From positions 94,570 through 158,569 of the forward strand of contig JAEUME010000006.1 of assembly GCA_016793445.1 (NCBI GenBank): a stretch of DNA of 64,000 nucleotides, written 5' to 3'. Of the stretch, positions 33,940-43,475 are shown piece after piece (within the stretch, counting starts at the first letter, position 1; each line of letters starts with the position of its first letter). The position numbers and the translations under genes are program-made. The stretch comes from Hyphomicrobium sp. (GTDB taxonomy: Bacteria; Pseudomonadota; Alphaproteobacteria; Rhizobiales; Hyphomicrobiaceae). The notes beneath the pieces were generated by a model that worked only from the letters and a program-made list of their open reading frames with translations, was not told the DNA's origin and made no database searches.

Positions 33940-35031
33940 TCAGGCGGCCGCGGTGCCTGCCGCTGGCGCGCCGGACCGCCGCCGTTTCCAACGCTGCACG
34001 GCTTTCAGGAGGGCAAATGGCACGCCCGTCAGCAGCACCTTTACGTAGCGCAGGTCCTGAAAATCGCCATTGAGAGACAGACGCGGCAGAGCAGTGAGCG
34101 TGTCCTGATGCCGGGTATGGACCAGCCCCTTGCGCGTCGTAACGGCGGTCGCCAGCCCTAGCCCACGCGCCATCTCGAATTCACGTTCTCCGGCTGAGTC
34201 TTCGCATCCATAAGGATAGCTGAAATGCCGGCAGGACTTGCCAAGTTCCGCCGACACACGCGCAACGCTGTCGGCTATTTCGCTGCGTGCCTGTTGTGCG
34301 TCGAGTTTCGAAAGAGCGAAGTGTCCCGTCGTATGAGCCCCGATGGTGACGAGAGGATCGGCGGCCAGTTCCCGCAACTCATCCCACGTCATGACGAGGT
34401 CGCGGCAAGGCGCCTTCGGATCAAGGCCCGCCTGGCGTGAAAGGTTGAGCACCACCGCCCGGGCATCCGGCTCCGGCAACGCGCGCAGCCACCAGTAGAT
34501 CTCGTCGAACGCAGCGGTTCGTTCTGCATCATTTGTCAAGGCGAACGACCGCAGTTCGCCGCGCATGTCAAGTTGCACGCGGCGCAATCCTCGCAGAGCC
34601 TCCTCCAGGCTCAACCACCACAGATCCCCCTTGCCATCGGCATAGTCGGACGAAACGTAGATCGTGAAGGGAACATTGTGCCGCTTGAAAACCGGGTAGG
34701 CGTGGTCGCGATTGTCCCTATAGCCGTCATCGAGCGTGAAGACCGCGAACGGACGTGCCGGAACCGGTGATTTGAGCCGTTTTGGAACATCGTCGAGTGC
34801 GATGCAATCGAAGCCCGCAGCCTTAACCTGAAGGATGACGCTTTCCAGAAACGCAGGCGTGATCTGGAGAATACCATTGGGAGAGAACCCGGACGGCTGA
34901 GCGGGTCTCACATGATGCAGCATGAAGATGACGCCGTTGCCGCTTGTTAAGGGCGCAATGAGGCCATCAGCACCGGAATAGTGCAGGGCGGACAACGCCG
35001 CCTTCAGCAAAGTCCTCGAACGCATCCGCAT
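33940..35031 (-). CDS. Polysaccharide deacetylase (NodB-type, CE4)
   Basis: The 363-residue product (ATG 35031 chosen; the frame opens at 35079) has the CE4 motifs FTLDDGYRDN (catalytic Asp and metal Asp) and GAHTTGHFALS (metal His-x3-His). SYPYGCED and a late MARGLGLATAVTT follow. There is no clear signal peptide. Such enzymes remove N-acetyl groups from exopolysaccharide or its precursors. It is the first leftward gene of the exopolysaccharide region, beyond the Wzz-like gene. Confidence 0.85.
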   Translation of the reverse strand: MRMRSRTLLKAALSALHYSGADGLIAPLTSGNGVIFMLHHVRPAQPSGFSPNGILQITPAFLESVILQVKAAGFDCIALDDVPKRLKSPVPARPFAVFTLDDGYRDNRDHAYPVFKRHNVPFTIYVSSDYADGKGDLWWLSLEEALRGLRRVQLDMRGELRSFALTNDAERTAAFDEIYWWLRALPEPDARAVVLNLSRQAGLDPKAPCRDLVMTWDELRELAADPLVTIGAHTTGHFALSKLDAQQARSEIADSVARVSAELGKSCRHFSYPYGCEDSAGEREFEMARGLGLATAVTTRKGLVHTRHQDTLTALPRLSLNGDFQDLRYVKVLLTGVPFALLKAVQRWKRRRSGAPAAGTAAA

Positions 35032-35214
35032 CACAACTTGCAACTCAAACCGGCAGGCTCGAAATAGCTCGAACCGCAATACGCAATCCGGAAAAACTCA
35101 ATCCGCAAAACTCAACCAGCAAAATACGTGCTAGCGGCCGCCCCGCTCGCAACGGCAAAGCTCTGAATGGTTTCTGAATTGTTAATGATGCACCCGCTGC
35201 CCCGCCGAGCTCGA

Positions 35215-37419
35215 TCAGGCGGCGGCAGTGCCTGAAACCTTGCGTGTGGCGCGCAGAATACGTTTCGCGGGAACGGGCTCGGCAACGGTGGGGGTCATTT
35301 TCATGATGTCGATGCCCGATACCTCAAAGCCCAGGAACGTGCCGGGCGGATCCTGCAGCACGTTCACCCGCTTCATGGAATCCGGCAACAGAATGCCCGC
35401 GTCGAAACGTCCTTCGATCGCCTCAAACAACGAACGCGCGTCGTCATGTGCGCCAGCGACGATGATGTGATCGTAGGCTTCATCGAGGGCATCAAGGATC
35501 AGATTGAGTTGATCGGGGTCGATTTCCATGACCTGATCGAGCGGAGCACCGGAGGTGATGATATGCACGTTGCTTGCGGGAACGCGCTGCACGGCGTCCT
35601 CGAAGGACGCAAGCCCGCTCAGCAAGCCCGACAATCCCTTGCTGGGCGGCAACCCACCGGCGCTTGACATGCCTGTATCCCCGGACGGACTCCAATCGAC
35701 GATAATCACCTGACGGCCGTTACGGCTCAGGGCTTTTGCCAGCGCAATGGCATCGCGCCCGACACCGGAAACACTCTTGGTTTCCCCTGTGATCAGGGAT
35801 CGGTGGCCTCCCTGCTCAGGAGCGGCCGCGCTGATCCTCGCTGCGATTTGTTCCACCGCAAGCTCTGCGGCCTCGGCTACGGGCACGGCCGATGTCAAAG
35901 CGGGTGTCTTTGGTTTTGCCACCGTGGATTGAATAATCGATCTGAGAGACGACTTGGACGTGAGGGCAGGCTCCGGCTTCAATACCACCGCATCTTCGAC
36001 TTCACTCTCCACGGGCACGCCTCGCGCGCTATCAAACAGGGCACGTGTGATCGTCCAGAACGTACCGAGCAGCAGTGCAGCAAACGCGACCAGCGCCGCA
36101 CTTTGTCCCTTCTTGGGTGTCACGGGGAAGCTCGCCGGCAGCGCCTTGGAGATGATCTGCGCCTCGACTGGCTGGGCGCGCGTATCCAATCGCTTGCGGT
36201 TGGACTCAAGTTGCGCCTGCAGGCTTTCAAGTTCGGTGCGCTTGGCCCTGGCATTCGCCTGGAGCTGACGCAGTTTGGCCTCTTCCGGCGCCTTGCTCAC
36301 CACCCGCGATTTGACCTCATCGAGGCTTCTCTTGATCGAGGCTTCGCGCTCCTGCGCAAACTTGACCTCCTTCTCGAGGCTCTCGACCAGCTTAGAGACT
36401 TCAACAGAGATCTGGCCTTTGAGGCCGGCAAGATCGGCATTGAGCTGGCGCATGCGCGGATGGCCCGGCAGGAGCGTCGCAGACAGCTCCGAGATCTGCC
36501 GCTCGATGCGTACGCGCTGTTGCACGAGGTTTTGGATCAACGGTGATTTCTGTACATCAGGCAAAGCGTCCGCAGATCCCGCCTTCATCATCTCGCGCGC
36601 CGACTTGGCCCGCGCTTCGGCCTCGCTGCGCGCAGAGGTCGCCTTGGTCGATTCTCCGGTCAGCTCGGAAAGCTGCTGCTCGTTGAGCCCCGTATTCTGT
36701 GCTCCGCCCTTGAACACGTTGATTTCGCCGCTGTAGCGCTCGGCTTCGGTTTCAGACGCTGCAACTTCCGGCACGAGCTTGTCGATCTTGCCCTGCAGGA
36801 CCTTCTGCTGCTCGTCCACTTCCTCCGCGGCCGCAGATGCGAGCGAGTTCCTGTAGGTTTCCACCAGGCGATTGGCGATCTCGGCGGCAAGCGTTGGCTC
36901 GATGGCCGTCGCGCGCACGCCGATGAACCGGCTCTCCTTGGCGGAATAAACCTCGAGCTGCTTGAACAGTGCGTTCAAGACACGGTCACGTTCGCTCTCG
37001 CCAGCGCGCGGCCCGCCGATACCGGCCATGCGCATCAACCTGTCGGCCATATCGACCGGGCCCAGCGCACTGTTGAATTCCCGCTTGTCCTTGAGTTTCA
37101 ACTCGCCGGCAATTCTTGCCACCAGCTCGGGTGATTGCAGCGCGCGCACATGCGTGTTGATGGCTTCCTTGTCCATCTTCACCGCCAGCGCATCGGGCGA
37201 AGCATTCTTGGCGTCGGCGAAACTGGCGGAGGCGCCCTTGGCCACGATCGCAAGTTCGGCCTGGGACTGATACTTCGGCGCAATCTGCATCAAGGCGCCG
37301 TAGGTCAGCGCGCCAGCCGCCGCGCTCCACAGCGCCAGCCGCGGCAGGTTGCGCCGCAGGGCTCCGAAAATCGTACTCATCTCGATGTCATCTGGAGACG
37401 CTTGGCGGCGTGCAGGCAT
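35215..37419 (-). CDS. Wzz/GumC-type polysaccharide co-polymerase with a degenerate BY-kinase domain
   Basis: The 734-residue product has a Wzz N-terminus with a first membrane helix (about 27-48). A long periplasmic coiled coil (about 190-430, with SATLLPGHPRMRQL) and a second helix (about 455-480) follow. A cytoplasmic CpsD-like domain (about 540-720) completes it. That last domain keeps a Walker A'-like strand (QVIIVDWSPSG), but the P-loop Gly-Lys-Ser/Thr is absent (SVSGVGRDAIALA). There is no C-terminal Tyr cluster, so it cannot be a normal tyrosine kinase. It is divergent from the Wza-like gene and probably controls chain length and export. Confidence 0.85.
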   Translation of the reverse strand: MPARRQASPDDIEMSTIFGALRRNLPRLALWSAAAGALTYGALMQIAPKYQSQAELAIVAKGASASFADAKNASPDALAVKMDKEAINTHVRALQSPELVARIAGELKLKDKREFNSALGPVDMADRLMRMAGIGGPRAGESERDRVLNALFKQLEVYSAKESRFIGVRATAIEPTLAAEIANRLVETYRNSLASAAAEEVDEQQKVLQGKIDKLVPEVAASETEAERYSGEINVFKGGAQNTGLNEQQLSELTGESTKATSARSEAEARAKSAREMMKAGSADALPDVQKSPLIQNLVQQRVRIERQISELSATLLPGHPRMRQLNADLAGLKGQISVEVSKLVESLEKEVKFAQEREASIKRSLDEVKSRVVSKAPEEAKLRQLQANARAKRTELESLQAQLESNRKRLDTRAQPVEAQIISKALPASFPVTPKKGQSAALVAFAALLLGTFWTITRALFDSARGVPVESEVEDAVVLKPEPALTSKSSLRSIIQSTVAKPKTPALTSAVPVAEAAELAVEQIAARISAAAPEQGGHRSLITGETKSVSGVGRDAIALAKALSRNGRQVIIVDWSPSGDTGMSSAGGLPPSKGLSGLLSGLASFEDAVQRVPASNVHIITSGAPLDQVMEIDPDQLNLILDALDEAYDHIIVAGAHDDARSLFEAIEGRFDAGILLPDSMKRVNVLQDPPGTFLGFEVSGIDIMKMTPTVAEPVPAKRILRATRKVSGTAAA

Positions 37420-37580
37420 GGGTCAACTCGGTGAAGGCTGATGATCTGATTCGTAAGTAAAGAAGCCTTAGAGTTAGCAATCGCTTAATCGTTTCGAAAA
37501 AGGGCAGCCCCTTAGTCTTTTTTAACTCCCCCCCGATAGCTTTCTGGATGTTGAAGTCTTGAAGTCGGGATAAGTCCGTC

Positions 37581-38261
37581 ATGTCTGTGCGCTCGAAGGT
37601 CTTGGCCGTGGCGGTTTCCGCCATGCTTGCTGGCTGTTCCAGCATGCGGAGCGATGACATCCTCGGCGACGCCTTTCTGACTGCCGATCCCTTGCCGCCG
37701 GTGGCAGGATCTGAGTCCGTGATCGTGGCGGAAGCCCATCAGGTCGCCTGGGGCGAGCCCGCGCTTGTGCCTGCCGGCCCGCAAGCCGTCGCCGATACCG
37801 ATGGCCCCTATCTGCTGGACACGGGCGACCGGCTGCGCATCTTCGTCTATGGCCAGCCCAATCTTTCGCGCCTTTATATTGTCGATCACGAGGGCAAGAT
37901 CGCTGTGCCGCTGATCGGAAACATCAGCGCGCGGGGCAAGACCACGACGCAGCTCCAGGCGACGATCCGCGCACGCCTTGGCGCTGAATTCGTCAAGGAT
38001 CCGCATGTTACGGTCGATATCCAGCAGAACCGGCCCTTCTTCATCCTGGGTGAGGTCCGCAACGCCGGTCAGTATCCATACGTCTCCGGTATGACCGTGG
38101 AGACCGCCGTTGCCATCGCGGGCGGATATACCGAGCGCGCCAGCCAGCGCAAATACCGCATCACCCGGCGCATCAACGGATTTGTCGAGCAGATCGAAGC
38201 CCCAGGCGACTACGTCTTGAAGCCCGGCGACACGATTTACGTGTTTGAAAGGTTCCTCTGA
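37581..38261 (+). CDS. Polysaccharide export lipoprotein (Wza/GumB-like)
   Basis: The 226-residue product has a lipoprotein signal with lipobox LAGC (Cys about 19). A poly-export domain (TGDRLRIFVYGQPNLSRLYIVDHEGKIAVP) and an SLBB segment (PFFILGEVRNAGQYPYVSGMTVETAVAIAGG) follow. It would form the outer-membrane or periplasmic channel for exopolysaccharide. It is divergent from the Wzz-like gene with a 161-bp shared promoter gap, and it starts the rightward run of polysaccharide genes. Confidence 0.92.
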   Translation: MSVRSKVLAVAVSAMLAGCSSMRSDDILGDAFLTADPLPPVAGSESVIVAEAHQVAWGEPALVPAGPQAVADTDGPYLLDTGDRLRIFVYGQPNLSRLYIVDHEGKIAVPLIGNISARGKTTTQLQATIRARLGAEFVKDPHVTVDIQQNRPFFILGEVRNAGQYPYVSGMTVETAVAIAGGYTERASQRKYRITRRINGFVEQIEAPGDYVLKPGDTIYVFERFL

Positions 38262-38320
38262 GACCCAAGCATAAGCCAAGTCTCGCGGACTTGAGACAAG
38301 CACACCGGCCAGAGCAAGCC

Positions 38321-39436
38321 ATGCGTATCCTCCATTGTCTCAGGGCACCCGTCGGCGGATTATTCCGCCATGTCCTCGATCTTGCCGGCGAGCAAGCCCG
38401 CCGCGGACATGATGTCGGTATCCTTGCCGATAGCACGGCGCAGAACGCGCTCACCGCCCGCCTCTTCAGTGAGATCGAACCGCTCATGTCGCTGGGGGTA
38501 ATGCGCATCCCCATGAGCCGCCAGCCGGGCATTGGCGATTACAAAGCCGTTCGCGCGACGCTTTCGCACGCCCAGTCCTTGAGCCTCGACGTGTTGCATG
38601 GCCATGGCGCAAAGGGCGGAGCCTATGCGCGCCTCACGCGACGTGCGCTGCGCGCCAGAGGACAACCGGTCAAGGCTTTCTATACGCCCCACGGCGGCAC
38701 GCTGAACTACCAGCCCGGCACCGCGCAGGCGGCTGTGTTCCTGACGCTGGAGCGCCTCCTGGAACGATTTACCGACGGGCTCATCTTCGAAAGCGCTTAT
38801 GCCGCGCGCGTCTATCGCGAACGCGTGGGACAAGGCCCCGCGCCTCAGCGCGTCATTCACAACGGATTGCGTCCTGGCGATTTCATCACACACGTTCCCA
38901 GGGCCGATGCCACGGACTTCCTCTTCATCGGCGAATTGCGTGATTTAAAAGGCGTCGGCTACCTGATCGATGCCCTGGCGCTCCTCAACGCCAAAGCGCC
39001 CGTCACGGCTACAATCGTCGGCGCAGGTCCCGATGAGAGCAGCCTGAAGGCCAAGACAGGTGCGCTTGGACTTGCGGAGACTGTGCGCTTCACCGGCGCG
39101 CTGCCGGCGCGCGAAGCTTTTTCCTTGGGCCGCATTATGGTTGTCCCATCTCTAGCCGAAAGCTTCCCTTATGTGGTCCTGGAGGCTGCGGCCGCAGGCC
39201 TGCCTCTCATTGCGACGCGCGTGGGCGGCATTCCCGAAATCGTAGCGGACACCGATACCGCGCTCATCGAACCAGCCAGCGCCGTAGCCCTCGAACGCGC
39301 CATGCGCGACTGCCTGGATCATCCCCAGGAAGCCATGGCGCGTGCTCAGCGCTTGAAACACAACGTTGCAGACAAGTTTACAGTCGCTGGAATGACCGAT
39401 GCCGTCCTGGCCTTCTACGCCTTAAGAAATACTTAA
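38321..39436 (+). CDS. Glycosyltransferase family 4
   Basis: The 371-residue product (ATG 38321) has the GT-B fold pattern. An N-terminal GGLFRHVLDLAGEQARRGHDV segment precedes DFLFIGELRDLKGVGYLIDAL, ATIVGAGPDESSLKAK and the nucleotide-sugar motif VVPSLAESFPYVVLEAAAAG. It is a cytoplasmic glycosyl transferase that probably extends the exopolysaccharide repeat. Donor and acceptor are unknown. It is co-directional with the export gene 59 bp upstream. Confidence 0.9.
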   Translation: MRILHCLRAPVGGLFRHVLDLAGEQARRGHDVGILADSTAQNALTARLFSEIEPLMSLGVMRIPMSRQPGIGDYKAVRATLSHAQSLSLDVLHGHGAKGGAYARLTRRALRARGQPVKAFYTPHGGTLNYQPGTAQAAVFLTLERLLERFTDGLIFESAYAARVYRERVGQGPAPQRVIHNGLRPGDFITHVPRADATDFLFIGELRDLKGVGYLIDALALLNAKAPVTATIVGAGPDESSLKAKTGALGLAETVRFTGALPAREAFSLGRIMVVPSLAESFPYVVLEAAAAGLPLIATRVGGIPEIVADTDTALIEPASAVALERAMRDCLDHPQEAMARAQRLKHNVADKFTVAGMTDAVLAFYALRNT

Positions 39437-39542
39437 CCTAGCAGAACAGCACCAGGCGCTGAGGCCCTCACATTAACCGCTCGTGGCACGGCGGATGCTT
39501 CCATGGTTCTCAATTCGCAAATTAAGACACGCGAGCCTGAGA

Positions 39543-41060
39543 ATGTCTGCCGCTATGCATGCCCTTTCTGCCACCACCAGTGCCCCACAGATCAAACCGC
39601 GGCTGGCGCTTGCTGCGGCACGCCTGTCGGATGGCGGAATCGGCACGAAGGCAAGCATCTCGCCGGTTGTGGTGCGCGGTCTCGTGCGCGCGGCTGAATT
39701 CGCAATTGTCACCGCCGCTGGATTGCTTATCGCAATCGCCTACGTCAACGAGCCGGCCGTCATCGGCGACGCACGTTATATGACGGCCATCGCCGTGACG
39801 GGTGCTGCAACTCCTCTCGTGTTCGAGCTTCTTGGACTCTATAGCCTGCGCGCCTTCTCCGACTTGATGCGCAACATGCCGCGTGTCGTGCTGGGTTGGA
39901 GCGTCACATTCGCGTTCCTCGTTATCAGCCTGTTCCTTCTCAAGATCGGCGCGCACGTGTCGCGCGTTTGGCTGACAGCCTGGTACATTGCAGGGGCCGC
40001 AAGCCTGATTTCCGGTCGTATCGGACTGGCATGGATCATGCGCGCGCTCGCCAAGAATGGGCGCCTCTACCAGCGCGCCGTCATCTACGGGGCGGGCCCC
40101 GTGAGCGAAGAGCTGCTGGCGCAGCTCGAAGCCGATTCCGACCAGATCGTGCGCATTGCGGGCGTCTTCGACGAGCGTGACGAGACGCGCGCCCCCCGCC
40201 TCGCCGGCGGCTATCCGCGCCTTGGCGGCCTCAAGGATCTCATTGCTCTGAGCCGCACGGCGCGGCTCGATCTCGTCATCGTCGCTCTGCCCTTGACGGC
40301 TGAGCACCGCCTGTTGCGGCTCGCCAAAGCCCTGTCCGTGCTGCCCGCCGATATCAAGATGCCGGCTCGCGCGACCGCTTTGCGCTTTGCGCCGCACACC
40401 TACTCACATGTCGGATCGGTCGCCATGATCGACCTTTACGACAAGCCGATCGCTGATTGGGGCACTGTCTCGAAGTGGCTCTTTGACAAGATCGTGGGGA
40501 CGGTTGCTCTCGTGCTCCTGGCTCCCCTGATGGCGCTCGTCGCGCTGGCCGTGAAGCTGGACAGCCCTGGGCCGGTGCTGTTTCGCCAGAAACGCTATGG
40601 CTTCAACAATGAGCTGATCGAGGTTTTCAAATTTCGTTCGATGTACACCGGCCTCTGCGACGCCACCGCAGCCAAGCTGGTCTTCAAGGATGACCCTAGG
40701 GTCACGCGCGTCGGCCGCATCATCCGCAAGACAAGCCTCGACGAGTTGCCGCAGCTCTTCAACGTCTTGCGCGGCGAGCTCTCGCTCGTTGGCCCACGCC
40801 CTCACGCCGTCCAGGCCAAGGCCGGAACCCAACTCTACGATGAGGTCGTCGACGGCTACTTCGCACGCCATAAGGTGAAGCCCGGCATCACCGGCTGGGC
40901 ACAGATCAACGGCTGGCGCGGGGAGACGGACACCCACGAGAAGATCGAGAAGCGCGTCGAGTTCGATCTGTACTATATCGAGAACTGGAGCGTGTTCTTC
41001 GATCTCTACATTCTGCTCAAGACGCCAATGTCTTTGCTTAAGACTCAGAACGCCTACTGA
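39543..41060 (+). CDS. Undecaprenyl-phosphate sugar phosphotransferase (WcaJ-type)
   Basis: The product is about 505 residues from ATG 39543; GTG 39483 would add 20. Four N-terminal membrane helices and a CoA-binding-like domain (about 155-290) come first. Another helix and a bacterial sugar transferase domain follow, with [53 protein letters not shown] and the C-terminal [15 protein letters not shown]. It loads the first sugar, often glucose-1-P, onto the lipid carrier to start repeat-unit assembly. A strong terminator follows. Confidence 0.93.
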   Translation: MSAAMHALSATTSAPQIKPRLALAAARLSDGGIGTKASISPVVVRGLVRAAEFAIVTAAGLLIAIAYVNEPAVIGDARYMTAIAVTGAATPLVFELLGLYSLRAFSDLMRNMPRVVLGWSVTFAFLVISLFLLKIGAHVSRVWLTAWYIAGAASLISGRIGLAWIMRALAKNGRLYQRAVIYGAGPVSEELLAQLEADSDQIVRIAGVFDERDETRAPRLAGGYPRLGGLKDLIALSRTARLDLVIVALPLTAEHRLLRLAKALSVLPADIKMPARATALRFAPHTYSHVGSVAMIDLYDKPIADWGTVSKWLFDKIVGTVALVLLAPLMALVALAVKLDSPGPVLFRQKRYGFNNELIEVFKFRSMYTGLCDATAAKLVFKDDPRVTRVGRIIRKTSLDELPQLFNVLRGELSLVGPRPHAVQAKAGTQLYDEVVDGYFARHKVKPGITGWAQINGWRGETDTHEKIEKRVEFDLYYIENWSVFFDLYILLKTPMSLLKTQNAY

Positions 41061-41087
41061 TCAGGCTTCGTTACATGGTGGCCTATG

Positions 41088-41125
41088 AAGCGTAAAGCAG
41101 CGGATTGATCCGCTGCTTTACGCTT
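41088..41125. terminator. Terminator after the WcaJ-type gene
   Basis: A near-perfect 17-bp stem with a TTGA loop (AAGCGTAAAGCAGCGGA / TCCGCTGCTTTACGCTT) is followed by TGTTC. It separates the initiating transferase gene from the O-antigen-ligase-like gene. Confidence 0.75.
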
Positions 41126-41225
41126 TGTTCACCCCAACATTCCGCGCGCTCCTCGATGCGAGGGCCCAAGGCGCATTCCTTGCATCCTTAACGGCACAAA
41201 CGACGAATGCGCCGCTGAGGGTTTC

Positions 41226-42566
41226 ATGTTGGCACGACGGACGACTGCAGCGCGAGCTTCGGAGGGTGAAGCAAAGCCGCGCAGCCTTGTTCACATTGCC
41301 GCGCTCGTTCTGGTGTGGATCACGTTCGCCACAAGCGGCATCGTCTTCTCCGAACCCTGCCCCACCGATATTCTTGCGCTCGGCGTCATGGTTCTTCTTC
41401 CGGTCATCGGCCTGGTGCGCATCCCTAAACTGCTTGCGCTGTTCCTCATGCTTTGGGCCGCAATGACATCGGCGGGACTGATCTCCGCCATCTTTGCGGA
41501 AGACACCTCCAAGGCGCTCACGCATACGCTCGTCTCGTTCTTCCTGGGCGGCTTTGCCTTCACGATCGCCGGTTTCGTCGCGATGCGGCCTCTCGCGCAC
41601 ACCAGATTGATCTTCAATGGTCTCACGGTTGCTGCGGTCATCGCGGCACTTGCGGGAATCGCGGGCTATTTCTCGCTCGTGCCTGGCGGTGCCGAGCTGT
41701 TCACGAAGTTCGGCCGCGCCTCAGGTACATTCAAGGATCCAAACGTATTTGGGCCCTTTCTTGTCCCCTCGATGCTCTATGCGGTGCATTACGCTCTGCA
41801 AGGCTCTTTGCGCCGCGCCCTGCCGCCGCTGCTGCTGGCTGGCCTTCTTGCTCTTGCGGTCTTCCTGAGCTTCTCGCGCGGCGCCTGGATCAATCTGGTG
41901 GTGTCGGCCGGTCTTTACCTGGGCCTCGCCTTCCTCACGGCCCCCTGCAACGGCCGCCGGCAGAAGATCGCACTCCTGGCCCTACTGTGTGCGGCCGTGC
42001 TCGGCGGTGTTGTTGCAGGCGCATTGCAGAACGATAGCATTGCCAGCCTCGTCAGCGAGCGCGCGAGCGTCACGCAGAGCTACGATGTCGGGCCGGAGGG
42101 CCGCTTCGGGGGCCAGGAGAAGGCGACCGCGCTCATTCTCGACAATCCGCTCGGCATCGGCGCCGCCCAGTTCGCACCGTTCTACCACCATGAGGAAGCA
42201 CATAACGTGTATCTCAGCACGACGCTCGCCATGGGATGGCTCGGTTCAGGTCTCTACATCATCGCGGTGTTCTCCACGCTGGCGCTAGGGCTGCGCCAGT
42301 GCTTCAAGCGCACGCCCTGGCAACCCTTCGTGCTTATCGCGTTCGCCACCTTTGCCGCGAACGCCGCCGAAGGCATCATCATCGACAGCGATCACTGGCG
42401 GCACTTCTACCTGCTGATGGCGCTGATCTGGGGTGCGGCGTGCGCCAGCACAGTTGAGCGTGCAGCCGCCACACAAGCGGTAGTCAGCACTGCCGGCAAA
42501 AGATTTTCAGCGGTGTTCACGACACGCGCACCACGCAGCTTCTCCCGCCGGCAAATGGTCAGATGA
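41226..42566 (+). CDS. O-antigen ligase/polymerase family membrane protein
   Basis: The 446-residue product has about 10-12 membrane helices. The WaaL/Wzy-like large loop contains GRASGTFKDPNVFGPFL, FLSFSRGAWINL and, later, NPLGIGAAQFAPFYHHEEAHNVYL. The conserved His after NPLG...H fits the PF04932 ligase/polymerase family. It probably polymerises or ligates the exopolysaccharide repeat in the periplasm. It ends in a basic tail. Confidence 0.85.
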   Translation: MLARRTTAARASEGEAKPRSLVHIAALVLVWITFATSGIVFSEPCPTDILALGVMVLLPVIGLVRIPKLLALFLMLWAAMTSAGLISAIFAEDTSKALTHTLVSFFLGGFAFTIAGFVAMRPLAHTRLIFNGLTVAAVIAALAGIAGYFSLVPGGAELFTKFGRASGTFKDPNVFGPFLVPSMLYAVHYALQGSLRRALPPLLLAGLLALAVFLSFSRGAWINLVVSAGLYLGLAFLTAPCNGRRQKIALLALLCAAVLGGVVAGALQNDSIASLVSERASVTQSYDVGPEGRFGGQEKATALILDNPLGIGAAQFAPFYHHEEAHNVYLSTTLAMGWLGSGLYIIAVFSTLALGLRQCFKRTPWQPFVLIAFATFAANAAEGIIIDSDHWRHFYLLMALIWGAACASTVERAAATQAVVSTAGKRFSAVFTTRAPRSFSRRQMVR

Positions 42567-42835
42567 CCGGCAACGCCCACAAGCCGCCGCGTTCAAAGCG
42601 CAATCCGGTGCTACAGACGCGGCGGGAGGGGCGCATACTCGCCGATCTGCGCCATCCGCTATCGCGCCCCATCCTGTTCATTCCGCCATCTGGGCGTCAC
42701 GGGCGCATCGTGAAGGCGGTCGTCAGGATTGCTCTTGAAAATCACCAGGAACTTAAGCGTCCACGGCGCGGGCGCATCCTCAAACGCCACGGTCCCTGAG
42801 CAGCTCAGGTTGTACGCCGCTCTCAGAACGTGAAA
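42567..42835. other. Intergenic region after the ligase-like gene
   Basis: A 78-codon rightward frame (42563-42799) overlaps the ligase stop by 4 bp, but its Arg/Pro-rich composition is unlike a protein. On the minus strand an open stretch ending at 42659 reads LSCSGTVAFEDAPAPWTLKF and looks more natural. It has no start, crosses a terminator, and may be a remnant of a lost gene. I support neither as a real gene. Confidence 0.3.
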
Positions 42836-42865
42836 ACACGCCAGACCAAAAATGGTCCGGCGTGT
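42836..42865 (-). terminator. Terminator of the leftward glycerol transport operon
   Basis: The stem ACACGCC-GACCA pairs with TGGTC-GGCGTGT around an AAAA loop. It is followed by TTTTC on the minus strand. It lies 50 bp after the 56-residue gene that follows glpU. Confidence 0.7.
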
Positions 42866-42915
42866 GCCATCATTTCAAGTTGTGGAGGGGACGTTCGCTC
42901 TTCAGGCGGAAGCTT

Positions 42916-43086
42916 CTATTCTTGCGCCGGTTCGGACGCGCCGTAGGGCACACCCGTCAAGGGATTGACGATCAGCGACGCACGGAAGGCCGGGCGCTGC
43001 GATTTCATCGTATGGGCATCGACCAGTTCAACAAGATGGATCCGATTGATCATAGCAACATAATCGCGAAAGTAATGGCTGCCCAT
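42916..43086 (-). CDS. Small conserved-looking protein, last gene of the glp transport operon
   Basis: This 56-residue frame starts at ATG 43086 with AGGA 8 nt upstream and ends at TAG 42916. It begins MGSHYFRDYVAMINRIHLVE and later has RASLIVNPLTGVPYG. It has no membrane segment or Cys. Position between glpU and a leftward terminator, a good ribosome site and a protein-like composition argue that it is real. Function unknown. Confidence 0.55.
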   Translation of the reverse strand: MGSHYFRDYVAMINRIHLVELVDAHTMKSQRPAFRASLIVNPLTGVPYGASEPAQE

Positions 43087-43157
43087 GGCGTAATCCTACA
43101 TTGAGACGGATGAGGATGTCCTAGCAGGAAGCTTGCCAAACAAGGGCATGTGCGCGT

Positions 43158-43460
43158 CTAAACCCAGCGAAAAACCGCGATCGCATAGAGCACGCAGATC
43201 GCCACGGCCGGCCACAAATTACTGCCGAACGCTGCCAGATAGGCCAGACAGATAAAAGCGCTGCCCAGCAATGAAATGAATAACCGGTCTCCGCGCGTTG
43301 TGTCGAGACCCAGAATTCCATGACGCGGATCGCCACCCGGCACCAGGATCTCCCAAACCGTCATCGCCACGAGACAGCAGGCGATGAAAATGAAAAAAAG
43401 CGCAGTCGGGGCGGTCCATGCCATCCAGGACAGGATCGACGTACCTTGCATGCCATCCAT
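43158..43460 (-). CDS. glpU: Glycerol ABC transporter accessory membrane protein (DUF2160)
   Basis: The 100-residue product has three hydrophobic helices and the DUF2160 pattern (LSWMAWTAPTALFFIFIA, AMTVWEILVPGG). In rhizobial glp loci this gene (glpU) always accompanies the GlpSTPQV glycerol transporter. Its job is not established. It follows glpQ by 15 bp. Confidence 0.85.
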   Translation of the reverse strand: MDGMQGTSILSWMAWTAPTALFFIFIACCLVAMTVWEILVPGGDPRHGILGLDTTRGDRLFISLLGSAFICLAYLAAFGSNLWPAVAICVLYAIAVFRWV

Positions 43461-43475
43461 GGCGTTCTCCTTGCC

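Noticed and set aside
42563..42799. 78-codon frame overlapping the O-antigen-ligase-like stop by 4 bp
   Set aside because: The overlap looks like translational coupling, but the product is a run of Arg/Pro/His with no fold-like pattern.
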